From Akkermansiaceae bacterium (GTDB lineage Bacteria; Verrucomicrobiota; Verrucomicrobiia; Verrucomicrobiales; Akkermansiaceae): DNA of 44,893 nt. The position numbers and the translations under genes were made by a program. A model generated the notes under the pieces. The model was not told the DNA's origin. It searched no databases and was given only the letters and a program-made list of their open reading frames with translations. Position 1 is the stretch's first letter. Each line of letters opens with the position of its first letter. This document shows, piece after piece, positions 1-9,380 of this stretch. Location of the stretch: positions 1 to 44,893 of the forward strand of contig CAILVZ010000057.1 in NCBI GenBank assembly GCA_903837825.1, in the 5' to 3' direction.

Positions 1-2
1 CC

Positions 3-485
3 TCGGCCTATCTGGCATCGAAGGTGGTTTTTTTGACGTGTTTGGTGATCGGGCAGTCGCTCTGGATGGCGTTCTTTGTGAATTTTTTTGGTGCCTTCCG
101 CGGCAGTTTTGTCGAGCATGCGGGATTTTTGTTGCTCGTCAATGCAGCCATGACGGCCATTTGCTTGGCGATTTCTTCGTTGATGCGTACGGCCGAGCAG
201 GCGTCGTTGTTATCGATTTATTTGGTGGGATTTCAGCTTCCGTTGTCGGGCGCGGTGCTGGCATTGCCTGAAAATATCGAGGTGTTCACTCGCCCTTTCA
301 TTTCTGCTTATTGGGCATGGTCAGGCTCCGTCGAAGCCCTGCAAAGCCAAGTGCACGACGCAGTTAAGTCGGTGGTGGACACCAGTCTTTCGGCTCAGGA
401 GGCTTGCTACTACGTTTTAGGAGCCCACATTGCGGTCGCGCTGATTGCCACCTGGGCGGGTGCTCGTCGCCCTCAATGGGACTGA
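3..485 (+). CDS. ABC-2 type transporter permease, C-terminal part
   Basis: This is the C-terminal end of a membrane protein whose start lies before the window; the frame is open from base 3. About 160 residues are visible with four hydrophobic stretches: one beginning at VVFLTCLVIG, then AGFLLLVNAAM, SLLSIYLVGFQLPLSG, and a final YYVLGAHIAVALIATW. A short AYLASKV segment before the first helix, and the order of helices, resemble the last part of ABC-2 permeases, including ABCG-like half transporters in which an ATPase domain precedes the membrane domain. The substrate cannot be told. The next gene follows after 65 bases on the same strand. The family call is by overall pattern, not a diagnostic motif, so it is moderately secure. 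Confidence 0.6.
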   Translation, partial: SAYLASKVVFLTCLVIGQSLWMAFFVNFFGAFRGSFVEHAGFLLLVNAAMTAICLAISSLMRTAEQASLLSIYLVGFQLPLSGAVLALPENIEVFTRPFISAYWAWSGSVEALQSQVHDAVKSVVDTSLSAQEACYYVLGAHIAVALIATWAGARRPQWD

Positions 486-550
486 GCGGTTTTTCTCTCT
501 CGATTTTATGGATTTTCCAATTACGTTGACTTCTCAAACCCGCATCAAAT

Positions 551-955
551 ATGGCACGCCGCGCTAGTTCACAACTTCATCCCGGAATGATCATTGGAGC
601 GCTTGCCGCCATGGTCGTCGCAGTTTTTGCGGGAAAATCATTCATTGGGAAAAAATCCGCAAGTTTTGGCGACATTGGCAAACTCAGTGTCGGCGATCTT
701 CTTGAGAACGGCAACAGCCTGCGTGGAAATGAATACGTCATCGAGGGGCAGATCGACGAAAAACTCCAGTGGACCACCGGACGTGGTCAGTTGGTGAGTG
801 TGCGGGTGACGACGCCGAGCGGCGATGATTTCGTAGGGGTCGAGATTCCGCAGGAATTCAACAGGCTGAACATCGACACCAAACAGAAATATGCTTTCCG
901 AGTGAAATTTCGGCAAGGTGGCATCCCTGTGGCAACTGGCCTAAATCGTCTCTAA
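551..955 (+). CDS. small membrane-anchored protein of unknown function
   Basis: A 134-residue protein with a short basic N-terminus (MARRAS), one transmembrane segment at about residues 13-27 (MIIGALAAMVVAVFAG), and a soluble C-terminal domain of about 95 residues. The stretch YVIEGQIDEKLQW, followed by alternating beta-like segments, suggests a small OB-fold-like barrel; this is an impression from the pattern only. I do not recognise a named family. It lies 17 bases upstream of the secreted helical protein at 973 and in the same direction, so the two are probably co-transcribed. The start is an ATG; no clear ribosome binding site precedes it. Confidence 0.6.
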   Translation: MARRASSQLHPGMIIGALAAMVVAVFAGKSFIGKKSASFGDIGKLSVGDLLENGNSLRGNEYVIEGQIDEKLQWTTGRGQLVSVRVTTPSGDDFVGVEIPQEFNRLNIDTKQKYAFRVKFRQGGIPVATGLNRL

Positions 956-972
956 CTCCTCCCGACTTTCTA

Positions 973-2877
973 ATGAAATCGACGATTCTTTTTTTCATCT
1001 GCTGCGTGGGAATGGCTCATGGCCAAGTTTATACACCGCCGCCTGCAGCATCGCCCGCCAAGGATGCCACGCCCACCGATGCTCCAGCACCTGCCAAAGA
1101 AAAACCACCAACCGCCAGTCCGCTCGGGCAGGAAATTCCGATGCTCGACCCATCGGCAGAGACGATCACCGTGGGTGGCGTTGCGATTCCGCTTGGCGAC
1201 AATCGTTTGCTTAAAGCTCGGTTTGAAAAGTTTTTGAATCAACCGCCAGAAAGCGATCAAGCGGCCGCCAAATACCGCGAGACGATCGCGAAAATCCTTA
1301 GTACTATTTCACCATTCAAGTCGGGCGGCCCTGATTTGTATTCTGCATTCAAGTTGCTGCCTGGGGCATCAGCGTATCCTGGCGATGCGAATCTCTGCGG
1401 GTCACTTGCGGAGTCGATCTACATGGCGATGCTCGCCAAGCAGGATGTGAATGGCCTCAACAAACTCAACCTTTCCATCGAGTCAGAAAAGAAGGCGATC
1501 ATCGCCGAAGGTGACTGGTTGGCACGTCACGAGCGGGACAATGACCTAGGAGACACTAAAGACTCAAAGGATAAGAAGGAGAAGCCCAAGGCGGCCACGC
1601 AAACGGGCAGCGGTGTCAACTCGCTCAAGTATGTTGAGACGCTCCGTCGCATCGCGGAAATCGAGGTGCTGAAGAAATCGAACATTGCCCGCACCGAGGC
1701 GGGAACCCTGCGGACGAAGGCGCAGTACCAAGTCAGCATGATCCAGTGGTTTGTGCAGCGGCGCTATGAGCATGTTCTCATGGCGGCCCGTTTCTACAAC
1801 CAGATCTGGAAGGATGGCGATGCGGCTTTACGCATCGACAAGAATTCGGACGTTTCGAAGTTATTCTCTGAGTCGGTCGGAGTTAGCCCTACCGTGTCAT
1901 CATTGGATTCGCTCTCGAACGAAGCGATCCGTGAGTCCAGCAAATACATTGAGGCCTTTGAGCTCATGCTCTCGCGCGATGAATTGCACAATGCTTCGCA
2001 GCGGTTGATGGAGGCTTATGCCATCGGCGAATACTTGGAGCCGCTCGCGACGCTTTCATTAGAGAAAAAGCGCCGCGTCGCAGACTACGTCCGTGATTTG
2101 CACGAACTATACGGAACCTTGCAGGCGCACGACTACACCAAGACCATGGAGCTCGCCGAGCGTCTGAAAAAAACCGCGAAGGACTTCCCTTCATCCAAGG
2201 TTGACAGTGCCATCGCTGCTTACACGCTAGCGTCCGATCTAGCAGTTGAGGAGGCCAAGGCGCACCTTCTCGCGAAGGAAAGTGACAAAGCGGCAGAAAA
2301 AATCCGTGTGGCTGCCGAGATTTGGCCGACGAATCCTAAGCTCAAGGAGTTCCGAAATCTAGTGAATAACAGCGGTGGGCTCGTGAGCGTTCGAAACGAT
2401 TTTGATCGCTTGCTCAGTGAGAATAACTTCCGTGAAGTGGCGCGCCGCCAGTATGAAATCGCTCCGGTGATCCAAGGCGACGCAAAACGCGAGGAGGCGT
2501 TTAAGCAAATCATCGTCAATCTCACCAAGATTGAAGCGGCGCTGGGGAAGGCCTCGGAATTCAGCAAGATGGGCCAAGATTATGCGGCCTGGGAGCAGCT
2601 TGCCAAGTTGCGTGAGGATTTTCCTGATGACCCAAAACTGGGCCGAGAGCTAGAGTTGTTAGCTCCCAAGGTGGCGGATTTCACTCGTGCTCTGGACAAG
2701 GCTCGTCAGTTCGAGAGTCGAACGCCTAAGCAGGTTGGATCTGCGCTATCGTGGTACCTCAAGGCTCGGAGCATTTATCCTCAGAGCAATCTCGCTGAAG
2801 CTGGCTACAAGCGTCTTGCCGATGAGATCCTCCCACCTGACGAAAGGTCAGCTGCGGGATCTCCGGAGGCGCAATGA
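973..2877 (+). CDS. secreted alpha-helical (TPR-like) protein of unknown function
   Basis: A 634-residue protein beginning with a signal peptide (MKSTILFFICCVGMAHGQ, cleavage likely after AHG). A proline/alanine-rich linker to about residue 50 follows, then a long helical body. Segments such as DYTKTMELAERLKKTAKDFPSS and KASEFSKMGQDYAAWEQLAK look like irregular TPR-type helical pairs near residues 360-600. A charged lysine/aspartate-rich insert lies near residue 200. It is probably periplasmic or outer-membrane associated and may be a scaffold. I do not recognise a named family. It sits between a small membrane protein and an Hsp70 paralogue, all on the + strand with short gaps (17 and 52 bases), suggesting one transcript. 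Confidence 0.7.
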   Translation: MKSTILFFICCVGMAHGQVYTPPPAASPAKDATPTDAPAPAKEKPPTASPLGQEIPMLDPSAETITVGGVAIPLGDNRLLKARFEKFLNQPPESDQAAAKYRETIAKILSTISPFKSGGPDLYSAFKLLPGASAYPGDANLCGSLAESIYMAMLAKQDVNGLNKLNLSIESEKKAIIAEGDWLARHERDNDLGDTKDSKDKKEKPKAATQTGSGVNSLKYVETLRRIAEIEVLKKSNIARTEAGTLRTKAQYQVSMIQWFVQRRYEHVLMAARFYNQIWKDGDAALRIDKNSDVSKLFSESVGVSPTVSSLDSLSNEAIRESSKYIEAFELMLSRDELHNASQRLMEAYAIGEYLEPLATLSLEKKRRVADYVRDLHELYGTLQAHDYTKTMELAERLKKTAKDFPSSKVDSAIAAYTLASDLAVEEAKAHLLAKESDKAAEKIRVAAEIWPTNPKLKEFRNLVNNSGGLVSVRNDFDRLLSENNFREVARRQYEIAPVIQGDAKREEAFKQIIVNLTKIEAALGKASEFSKMGQDYAAWEQLAKLREDFPDDPKLGRELELLAPKVADFTRALDKARQFESRTPKQVGSALSWYLKARSIYPQSNLAEAGYKRLADEILPPDERSAAGSPEAQ

Positions 2878-2929
2878 GTTGGCCAGTCGGCAGTTGACTT
2901 GAGGGATTCGCGACTCGAAACTCTTTTCA

Positions 2930-4720
2930 GTGAGTGAGCTGATTCTGGGAATTGATTTAGGAACGACGAATTCTGCTGTCGGCATCGTCGATTCAGGATT
3001 CCCGATACTTTTGGCCAATGAGGACGGTCGGCGCATCACTCCGAGTGCCGTGTGGATCGGGGCAGATGGGTCGGTCGAGGTGGGAGAGAAGGCCGTGCGT
3101 CGCCAGGCGGCTGAGCCTGAGCGGGTCATTACGAGTATCAAGCGGCTGATGGGATGCCGCACGAGTGAGCTTGGGGGGGATTTTCCGATTGCCGTCACCA
3201 ACGGCCCCGATGGTTATCCGCAGGTTTTGGGCAAAAAGCCCGAGGAGGTTAGCGCTGAAATTCTTCGCGAGATGAAGCGCATCGCGGAGTGGCGTATGGG
3301 TGCTGAAATTACCAAGGCGGTGATTACCGTGCCTGCGTATTTTCATGATGCCCAGCGTGCAGCAACCAAGCGTGCTGGGGAGCTGGCTGGGCTTGAGGTG
3401 ATTCGAATTCTCAATGAACCGACGGCAGCGGCCTTGGCATACGGGCTCGATCGATTGGGAGACATGGCTCGCGTCGCCGTCTATGACTTGGGTGGCGGCA
3501 CTTTTGATCTATCCATCTTGGAAATGCAGGATGGGGTCTTCCAGGTGCTGGCGACTCATGGTGATACTCGATTGGGGGGGGACGATCTCAATGCAATGAT
3601 TCTTGATGAGATGATGATGCGGGCAGGGATTTCCTCGGTAGATCCTGCGGCTCGGGTTCGGTTACTCGCTGAGGCAGATCGAGTCAAGCTGGCGCTTTCC
3701 GAGCATGAGCAGGCGGTTTTTCGGGTACCGTTCTATGATGGCGTCCGCAGCCTTGAACAAACGATCCGTCGTTTGGAGCTGGAGCAAATCGCCGCTCCAT
3801 GGATTCAAAAAACCGTGCGTTTGTGCCGCCAAGCTCTAGCAGATTCTGCACTTAAGGCTTCTGATCTAAATGCAGTGGTGCTTGTGGGGGGGAGTAGCCG
3901 GATTCCTGCAGTTCGACGAGCAGTCCAAGAGGTTTTTGGTCTTGAGCCAGATATTTCCCAGCACCCCGATGAGGCGATTGCTCTCGGCGCAACAATCCAA
4001 GGCGGTGTGCTCAGTGGTGCGATGCGTCAGATCATATTGTTAGATGTGACGCCATTGAGCCTTGGGATTGAAACGTTTGGAGGGCTGATGAATGTTTTGA
4101 TTCCACGAAACACGACCATCCCTTGCAAAGCGGGTGAACTGTTTACCAATGCGGCGGATCAGCAATTGGGAATGCGTGTGAGAGTCCTCCAAGGCGAGAG
4201 GGAAATGGCCAAGGATAACTGGGAGCTTGGCTGCTTCGATGTTCCATTTTCACCTGCACCAAAAGGCCAGGCGCGTGTCGGCGTGCAATTCAAAATTGAT
4301 GAAAATGGCATCCTTGAGGCGCTCGCTCGGGATGTTTCAACTGGGATTGACCGGGTGATCCAGATCGAGAGTGCCGCAGTGAATGTCGATGATGCTGCGG
4401 TTGAGGCAATGGTGAGCCAGTCCGTTGAGCATGCCTTCGCCGACATGGCTCAGCGGGTTTTCACCGAGGCAAAGCTGAAGGCTGAGGAGTTGATTCCGGC
4501 GGTTGAGGCGGCATTGAGTCAGGGGCTAGCTACCGCTGAGGAGCGCGGGGAAATCGAGAATGCCCTCGTAGCGGTTCGCGCTGGACTTTTGGATGGAACG
4601 GCCAATCTTCTCAAACCAGCGGTACAACGGTTGGATCTTGCGACAGAGTCACTTGCGGCACGACTGGTGGAACAAGCATTGGATTCCGCATTGGACCGAC
4701 AGTTGGTCGCCGACAAATGA
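2930..4720 (+). CDS. Hsp70-family chaperone (DnaK paralogue)
   Basis: A 596-residue Hsp70 protein starting at a GTG codon. The nucleotide-binding domain is complete: phosphate-1 loop GIDLGTTNSAVG near the N-terminus, VTVPAYF, NEPTAAALAYG, phosphate-2 YDLGGGTFDLS, and the adenosine motif VGGSSRIPAVR. The interdomain linker region and beta substrate-binding domain follow (DVTPLSLGIETFGG). The lid is shorter than in DnaK and the usual acidic C-terminal tail is absent. There is no dnaJ, grpE or iron-sulfur cluster gene beside it, so it is likely a specialised paralogue rather than the main DnaK or HscA. The next gene, 62 bases on, encodes a zinc-ribbon membrane protein, a possible partner. Hsp70 membership is certain; the specific role is not. 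Confidence 0.93.
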   Translation: MSELILGIDLGTTNSAVGIVDSGFPILLANEDGRRITPSAVWIGADGSVEVGEKAVRRQAAEPERVITSIKRLMGCRTSELGGDFPIAVTNGPDGYPQVLGKKPEEVSAEILREMKRIAEWRMGAEITKAVITVPAYFHDAQRAATKRAGELAGLEVIRILNEPTAAALAYGLDRLGDMARVAVYDLGGGTFDLSILEMQDGVFQVLATHGDTRLGGDDLNAMILDEMMMRAGISSVDPAARVRLLAEADRVKLALSEHEQAVFRVPFYDGVRSLEQTIRRLELEQIAAPWIQKTVRLCRQALADSALKASDLNAVVLVGGSSRIPAVRRAVQEVFGLEPDISQHPDEAIALGATIQGGVLSGAMRQIILLDVTPLSLGIETFGGLMNVLIPRNTTIPCKAGELFTNAADQQLGMRVRVLQGEREMAKDNWELGCFDVPFSPAPKGQARVGVQFKIDENGILEALARDVSTGIDRVIQIESAAVNVDDAAVEAMVSQSVEHAFADMAQRVFTEAKLKAEELIPAVEAALSQGLATAEERGEIENALVAVRAGLLDGTANLLKPAVQRLDLATESLAARLVEQALDSALDRQLVADK

Positions 4721-4782
4721 ATCGGCACTTGATCAAAGTCATCCTCCACGATCATGATTTCACTAACAAAGGTTAAGCCGCG

Positions 4783-5892
4783 ATGGTAAAAAATAGTTAT
4801 TGGTTCCACTGTGGACGCTGCGGCTCGTTGTTCCGAGCGCGTAGTTTGGCTACTGATGTCAGGGTTTGCACCAATTGCGGGCGAAGCCCATTTTTGGGTT
4901 TCGGGGCTGTAGCTCCGGAAGTTCAAGCGCAGCCTGCCGTGGCAGATATCCAAGTCCGCCACGATACGAGAAATTCACGAAGAAAGCGCAAGATGCTTCC
5001 AGTGATGGCCAAGGTGCTTCTGGGCTGGTTGGCATTGGTTGTGGTGATTGTGGTTGGTGCTCAATTTCTGGTTGGGACTGGCTTTGAGACGAAAAAGCCT
5101 GAATCTGCACCCCAAAGCCAAGTTACCGCTTCCGAGGCGGATGCCGCCTTGATCAATAGGGCGATGCCGCTATTGCAAAAAACGATTGGTAGTTTCGTCG
5201 ATGCGAGAACTCCTGAAGAGTGGTCGCAGTTTATTCTCGCACCCATTGCAGCTGCAGGCCGAATCGATCGATACTATAGCTTCAACCCTCGGATGAATGT
5301 TGTCACGGAGAGGTTGAATTTGACCCATTTTGGAATTGTCAATCTGCCTGCGGGTAAGGCGATTGAGTGTTACTGGGGTGCCGATGGTGGCGAAGTGCTG
5401 GATACTGTTTTTGTTGAAGAAAATGGTGAGTGGCTACTCGATTGGAATCACTATGTTAGGTACAGCGACTATCCATGGGCGTCATTTTTGGCGGGTGGTG
5501 GCGATGAGGTGGGTGAATTCCGTCTCCTCGCGCGCGAGCGGTTGGCGGACGAGAGGAAAAACGAGGATACCATCAGCATCGCGCTTTACGCGCCTTATTT
5601 TGGTGAGCCGGGCAAACTTGGACTTGCATCACCCGAGTTCCTCATCAAACGAAGCAGCAAAAATGGTCGCATGCTCGATGCCGCGTTTAAGTTGAATAAG
5701 AATGGCAAGCATGTATTTGACTCGATACTTCCTAGTATCGATCCCCAAGGGCTCGTTCGAGTTCGAGTGAAAGTTCGTCGCATCAAGGAAGCTGATAAAA
5801 ACCAGTTTGAACTCGAGGAGGTGATTGCGTGCCACTGGTTTTCGACGGATGTTCCTGGAGTCGAAATTCCAGAGGATAGTCCGACAAAGTGA
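4783..5892 (+). CDS. zinc-ribbon, single-pass membrane protein of unknown function
   Basis: A 369-residue protein. Its N-terminus carries a four-cysteine zinc ribbon (C10, C13, C29, C32: CGRC...CTNC). A basic stretch (RRKRK, about 66-70) and one transmembrane helix at about residues 73-97 follow. The remaining 270 residues would be periplasmic and have no motif I recognise, although the PEEWSQFILAP...LTHFGIVNLPAGKAIECYW part looks like a compact alpha/beta domain. The ribbon would lie in the cytoplasm. The gene follows the Hsp70 paralogue on the same strand, and the two may work together. It ends 25 bases before the end of aroE on the other strand; no terminator hairpin is visible there. Confidence 0.7.
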   Translation: MVKNSYWFHCGRCGSLFRARSLATDVRVCTNCGRSPFLGFGAVAPEVQAQPAVADIQVRHDTRNSRRKRKMLPVMAKVLLGWLALVVVIVVGAQFLVGTGFETKKPESAPQSQVTASEADAALINRAMPLLQKTIGSFVDARTPEEWSQFILAPIAAAGRIDRYYSFNPRMNVVTERLNLTHFGIVNLPAGKAIECYWGADGGEVLDTVFVEENGEWLLDWNHYVRYSDYPWASFLAGGGDEVGEFRLLARERLADERKNEDTISIALYAPYFGEPGKLGLASPEFLIKRSSKNGRMLDAAFKLNKNGKHVFDSILPSIDPQGLVRVRVKVRRIKEADKNQFELEEVIACHWFSTDVPGVEIPEDSPTK

Positions 5893-5917
5893 GCCAGTGA
5901 TTGCCTCCGGAAATCGG

Positions 5918-6820
5918 TCAATCGAGGGTGCGCATTGCATCGCGCATCACGGCGAGTGGTGGTGCTCCAGCGAACCAATACTGGAATGCCAATGCGCCCT
6001 GATGAATCAGCATGGATAAGCCATTGGCTGTCTGGCAGCCGAGGCTCTCTGCTGCAACTAGCAGTGGCGTCATCGGAGGTTGGTAGATGGTGTCGTAAAC
6101 CAAGTGATCTCTGCTCAAGCAGGAGACGGGTAGAATCGATGGATCACTTGGCTTGAGTCCCACCGATGAGGTGTTTACGATCAAGTCGCAGCTCAGACAG
6201 GCTTCCGCAAGGGCTGGGTCATCGAATGAAAATGTTTTGATTTCCGTGCTAGGACTGACGGCATGCAACTTTTTGGTTAGGTTTGCAAGTTTGTCCAAGC
6301 TGCGATTGACCAAGACAATTTTTCTAACCGATTGAAGGCAGCATTGGGCTGCAATTGCCTGTCCAGCGCCACCGCCAGCGCCAGCGATTAGGACGTTCAA
6401 CGATGCCAATGGAACTTTGAAATCCTCTTCGATGGCGAGGGCGAATCCTGGGCCATCGGTGTTGAAGCCGCGGGTGGTGTCGGAATCGAAACGGATCGTG
6501 TTGACCGCTCCGAGTGCCAATGCCTCGGGTGAGACATCGCAACACTCCATGGCCTCAAGCTTGTGGGGGACCGTGACATTGCAACCGATGAAGCCCAAAG
6601 CGCGCATTTGGGCAAAGGCTACCGCGACTTGCCCAGGCTGAATGTCGATGCGCACATAGCGTGCGTGGATTCCGAGAGAATCGAGTGCCGCTTGGTGCAT
6701 CCGAGGAGATGCAGAGTGTGCGATTGGGTGGCCGATCACGGCAAGGCGTGCCGGTTTGGTGCAACCGGCGTCTAACCGATCCCGTGAGACCAAATCCTCC
6801 AACGTGTAGACTTGTTTCAT
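5918..6820 (-). CDS. aroE: shikimate 5-dehydrogenase
   Basis: Reduces 3-dehydroshikimate to shikimate with NADPH in the cytoplasmic chorismate pathway. The 300-residue protein shows the family motifs in order: HPIAHSASP (31-39, shikimate binding), NVTVPHK with catalytic K87, FNTDGPGF with catalytic D122, the NADP loop GAGGGAGQA near 147, the NRS segment that usually reads the NADP phosphate, and the C-terminal YQPPMTPLL and NGLSMLIHQGA. It is slightly longer at the N-terminus than E. coli AroE (272 residues). The start is an ATG, nine bases after the gltX stop, so gltX and aroE are almost certainly one transcription unit. Confidence 0.96.
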   Translation of the reverse strand: MKQVYTLEDLVSRDRLDAGCTKPARLAVIGHPIAHSASPRMHQAALDSLGIHARYVRIDIQPGQVAVAFAQMRALGFIGCNVTVPHKLEAMECCDVSPEALALGAVNTIRFDSDTTRGFNTDGPGFALAIEEDFKVPLASLNVLIAGAGGGAGQAIAAQCCLQSVRKIVLVNRSLDKLANLTKKLHAVSPSTEIKTFSFDDPALAEACLSCDLIVNTSSVGLKPSDPSILPVSCLSRDHLVYDTIYQPPMTPLLVAAESLGCQTANGLSMLIHQGALAFQYWFAGAPPLAVMRDAMRTLD

Positions 6821-6829
6821 GAATTAGTG

Positions 6830-8140
6830 TTAGATCATTGACATGAGTTGGCGGATGCGTGTCACGCAGCGATTTTGACCTAACAGATTAAGCATGTCGC
6901 CAAGGTCGGGCCCATGGCCTCGTCCAGAAAGCGCAACTCGCAATGGGAACATCAGCTGTCCTGGCTTTGCTCCAGCCGCTTGCGCGGTGGTGGTAAGCGC
7001 GGCTTTGGCCGCGTCTGCTGACCACTCAGGAATATCCTTGAAGGCATCCGCCAAGGCTCCAAATAAAGCGGTTGCCGTGGCATTGGTACGAACTTTCTCG
7101 ATGGCCTCATCTTCGTAAGAGAAGTCATCGTTGAGCAGGAAGTCCAATGCCGCGGGGACTTCACTGAACAGGCGGACCTTGTCTTTGACGGCTTGGATCA
7201 CCTCAGTGAAGTTGGCAGGAATGGTTAAGCCGGCAGCCTCGACCATGGGTTTTGCAGCGGCCGCAAAGTCATCGACGCTCATACCGATCATATGTTGTTG
7301 GTTCACCCATTTGCATTTTTCGAGATCGAATCGGCCGGGCGAGCGGTTGACTTGTTCTAGTGAGAAGCGCTCGACCAATTCGGTTAGGGTAAAAATTTCT
7401 TGTTCGGTCTTTGGGTTCCATCCGAGCAATGCGATGAAATTTACGACAGCTCCGGGAAGAAATCCTTGCCTAGGGTAGTCCGAAACCGCGGCACCTGCAT
7501 CGCGCTTTGACATTTTAGACCCGTCTGGGTTGAGGATGAGTGGGATGTGTGCGTATTGTGGTGGCTTGGCGCCAAAGGCCTCGATGAGTTGCAGGTGCTT
7601 AGGCGTGTTCATGAGGTGGTCTTCCCCTCGGATCACGTGGGTGATTTCCATTTCGAGATCGTCCACCACATTGACGAAGTGGAACACATAGGAACCATCG
7701 GAGCGCTTCACGACCATGTCTGGGGTGTTCGATTCGTCGCGGTAGTCGATGGTGACCTCTCCGCACACCAAGTCGTGCATGGTTACCGGTTTCCGGTCGA
7801 AGCGGAATCGCCACGCGCCACCATCCTCGTAGACGCGGCCCGCGGCCACGAGTTTGGCGAACCATCGGTCGTAAATTTCCCCGCGCTGGCTTTGGTAGTA
7901 TGGTCCGAAATTTCCGCCGACTTGGGGTCCCTCATCCCAGTCGAGGCCTAACCAATGCATGCCGTCAAAAATCGCCTGGCGCGCCTCCTCCGTGTTTCGT
8001 GCCTCGTCGGTGTCTTCTACCCGGAGGACAAAAACGCCGCCGTGTTTGCGAGCAAACAACCAGTTGAATAATGCGGTGCGTGCCCCGCCAACATGGAGGT
8101 ACCCCGTAGGCGATGGTGCGAATCGAGTCCGAATGGTCAT
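6830..8140 (-). CDS. gltX: glutamyl-tRNA synthetase
   Basis: Class I aminoacyl-tRNA synthetase charging tRNA-Glu. The HIGH-like signature is PTGYLHVGGARTALFNW (residues 11-27) and the KMSKR loop is at 209-213 (GSKMSKRDAG). The frame stays open a further 38 codons upstream, but the family begins at MTIRTRFAPSPTG, so I place the start at the ATG at 8138-8140. This gives 436 residues, somewhat short for GltX (about 470) but with a full C-terminal anticodon-binding part, so it is not GluQ. The 112 bases between this start and the divergent aldo/keto reductase must hold both promoters. aroE follows directly. Whether it also charges tRNA-Gln cannot be judged from this window. Confidence 0.95.
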   Translation of the reverse strand: MTIRTRFAPSPTGYLHVGGARTALFNWLFARKHGGVFVLRVEDTDEARNTEEARQAIFDGMHWLGLDWDEGPQVGGNFGPYYQSQRGEIYDRWFAKLVAAGRVYEDGGAWRFRFDRKPVTMHDLVCGEVTIDYRDESNTPDMVVKRSDGSYVFHFVNVVDDLEMEITHVIRGEDHLMNTPKHLQLIEAFGAKPPQYAHIPLILNPDGSKMSKRDAGAAVSDYPRQGFLPGAVVNFIALLGWNPKTEQEIFTLTELVERFSLEQVNRSPGRFDLEKCKWVNQQHMIGMSVDDFAAAAKPMVEAAGLTIPANFTEVIQAVKDKVRLFSEVPAALDFLLNDDFSYEDEAIEKVRTNATATALFGALADAFKDIPEWSADAAKAALTTTAQAAGAKPGQLMFPLRVALSGRGHGPDLGDMLNLLGQNRCVTRIRQLMSMI

Positions 8141-8252
8141 GACCAAGGTGTAGGTGGCAGATGGGCCATGCGCAAGCAGGAGAAGGGCAGGGAGGATGGT
8201 TCTCTGGCTTTTGCCGCTGGCCAATCCGTCGGATTTTCGCTTGATTGCGCTC

Positions 8253-9245
8253 ATGCACCTTGCCTGTCCTTCGCGCTACGCGGATTTGTCATTTCAAGCC
8301 CGCTGCGGGAATTCCGGGCTTCATTTGCCCAAAATTTCCCTCGGTCTCTGGCACAACTTTGGGAGTGTGGACGATGCGGAAAATGCGCGTGCGATTGCCC
8401 TCCGCGCCTTTGATCTCGGAGTTACGCATTTCGATTTGGCCAACAACTACGGGCCGGTTCCCGGATCGGCCGAGGAGACCTTCGGGCGCATCCTGCGCGA
8501 GGACCTGGGCGATTACCGCGATGAATTGATTATTTCGACCAAAGCAGGCTACACGATGTGGCCAGGGCCGCATGGTGACTTTGGCTCGCGCAAATACTTA
8601 CTGGCATCGTTGGATCAGTCCCTCATGCGGATGGGTATTCCCTATGTGGATATTTTCTACAGCCATCGGCGTGATCCGAACACCCCGATGGAAGAGACCA
8701 TGGGTGCGCTTGCGACTGCGGTGAAATCCGGCAAGGCGCTCTACGCTGCGATTTCAAACTATTCTCCTGAGGATACCGCACGCGCGTGTGCCATCTTGCA
8801 TGAGTTGGGCACACCGTGCGTTGTTCACCAACCGAAATACAGCATGTTCGAGCGGACGCCTGAGCGGGGCTTGCTGGATGTCGTTGGCAGGGAAGAAATC
8901 GGCGCTGCGGTTTTTTCGCCGCTCGCACAAGGGCTTCTTACTGACCGCTACCTGCAAGGGATTCCATCGAATGCTCGTGCGGCCAAGCCGAACGGTTTTC
9001 TCAAACGAGACGATGTCAATGAGGCCAAACTGGCAAAAATTCGCGCTCTGGCAGGACTGGCGGCCGAGCGCGGGCAGCCGCTCGCCTCGATGGCTATCGC
9101 ATGGGTACTCCGCGACCCAAGAGTCACGAGCGCCATCATCGGTGCAAGCAAGACCAGTCAGCTCGACCCGTGCGTGGCCGCCGCGAGCTCGGCACCATTC
9201 ACGACCGAGGAACTTGAGCGGATCGATGCGATTTTGGCGGATTAG
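8253..9245 (+). CDS. aldo/keto reductase, YghZ (L-glyceraldehyde 3-phosphate reductase) type
   Basis: NADPH-dependent aldo/keto reductase of the voltage-gated-potassium-channel-beta-like group. From the chosen ATG at 8253 the protein is 330 residues and starts MHLACPSRYADLSF, closely following the E. coli YghZ N-terminus including GLHLPKISLGLWHNFG. The frame is open 33 codons earlier, but that part has no family counterpart and would run into the gltX promoter region. The catalytic tetrad is present: D61 and Y66 (HFDLANNYGP), K97 (ISTKAGY) and H138 (FYSHRRDP). The C-terminal cofactor segment is ITSAIIGASK-like (VTSAIIGASKTSQL). The physiological substrate is uncertain; methylglyoxal or other aldehydes are typical for relatives. 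Confidence 0.92.
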   Translation: MHLACPSRYADLSFQARCGNSGLHLPKISLGLWHNFGSVDDAENARAIALRAFDLGVTHFDLANNYGPVPGSAEETFGRILREDLGDYRDELIISTKAGYTMWPGPHGDFGSRKYLLASLDQSLMRMGIPYVDIFYSHRRDPNTPMEETMGALATAVKSGKALYAAISNYSPEDTARACAILHELGTPCVVHQPKYSMFERTPERGLLDVVGREEIGAAVFSPLAQGLLTDRYLQGIPSNARAAKPNGFLKRDDVNEAKLAKIRALAGLAAERGQPLASMAIAWVLRDPRVTSAIIGASKTSQLDPCVAAASSAPFTTEELERIDAILAD

Positions 9246-9380
9246 CAGGATTTTAGGTAGGGGCGGGCGATGGTTTTCGAATGATACCGCTTTTTTTGAT
9301 GATTTATTGAAATTCGGAGGTCCAAATATCAAGAAATAGCGGATTAACCTTTTTAGAGCGACCCGCGCGTCAATTTCTTC

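Noticed and set aside
3172..3895. G7-G8 runs in the Hsp70 gene as phase-variation tracts
   Set aside because: Runs of seven Gs also occur in ordinary genes here (about 19954 and 24433), they encode conserved glycines, and there is no other sign of contingency.
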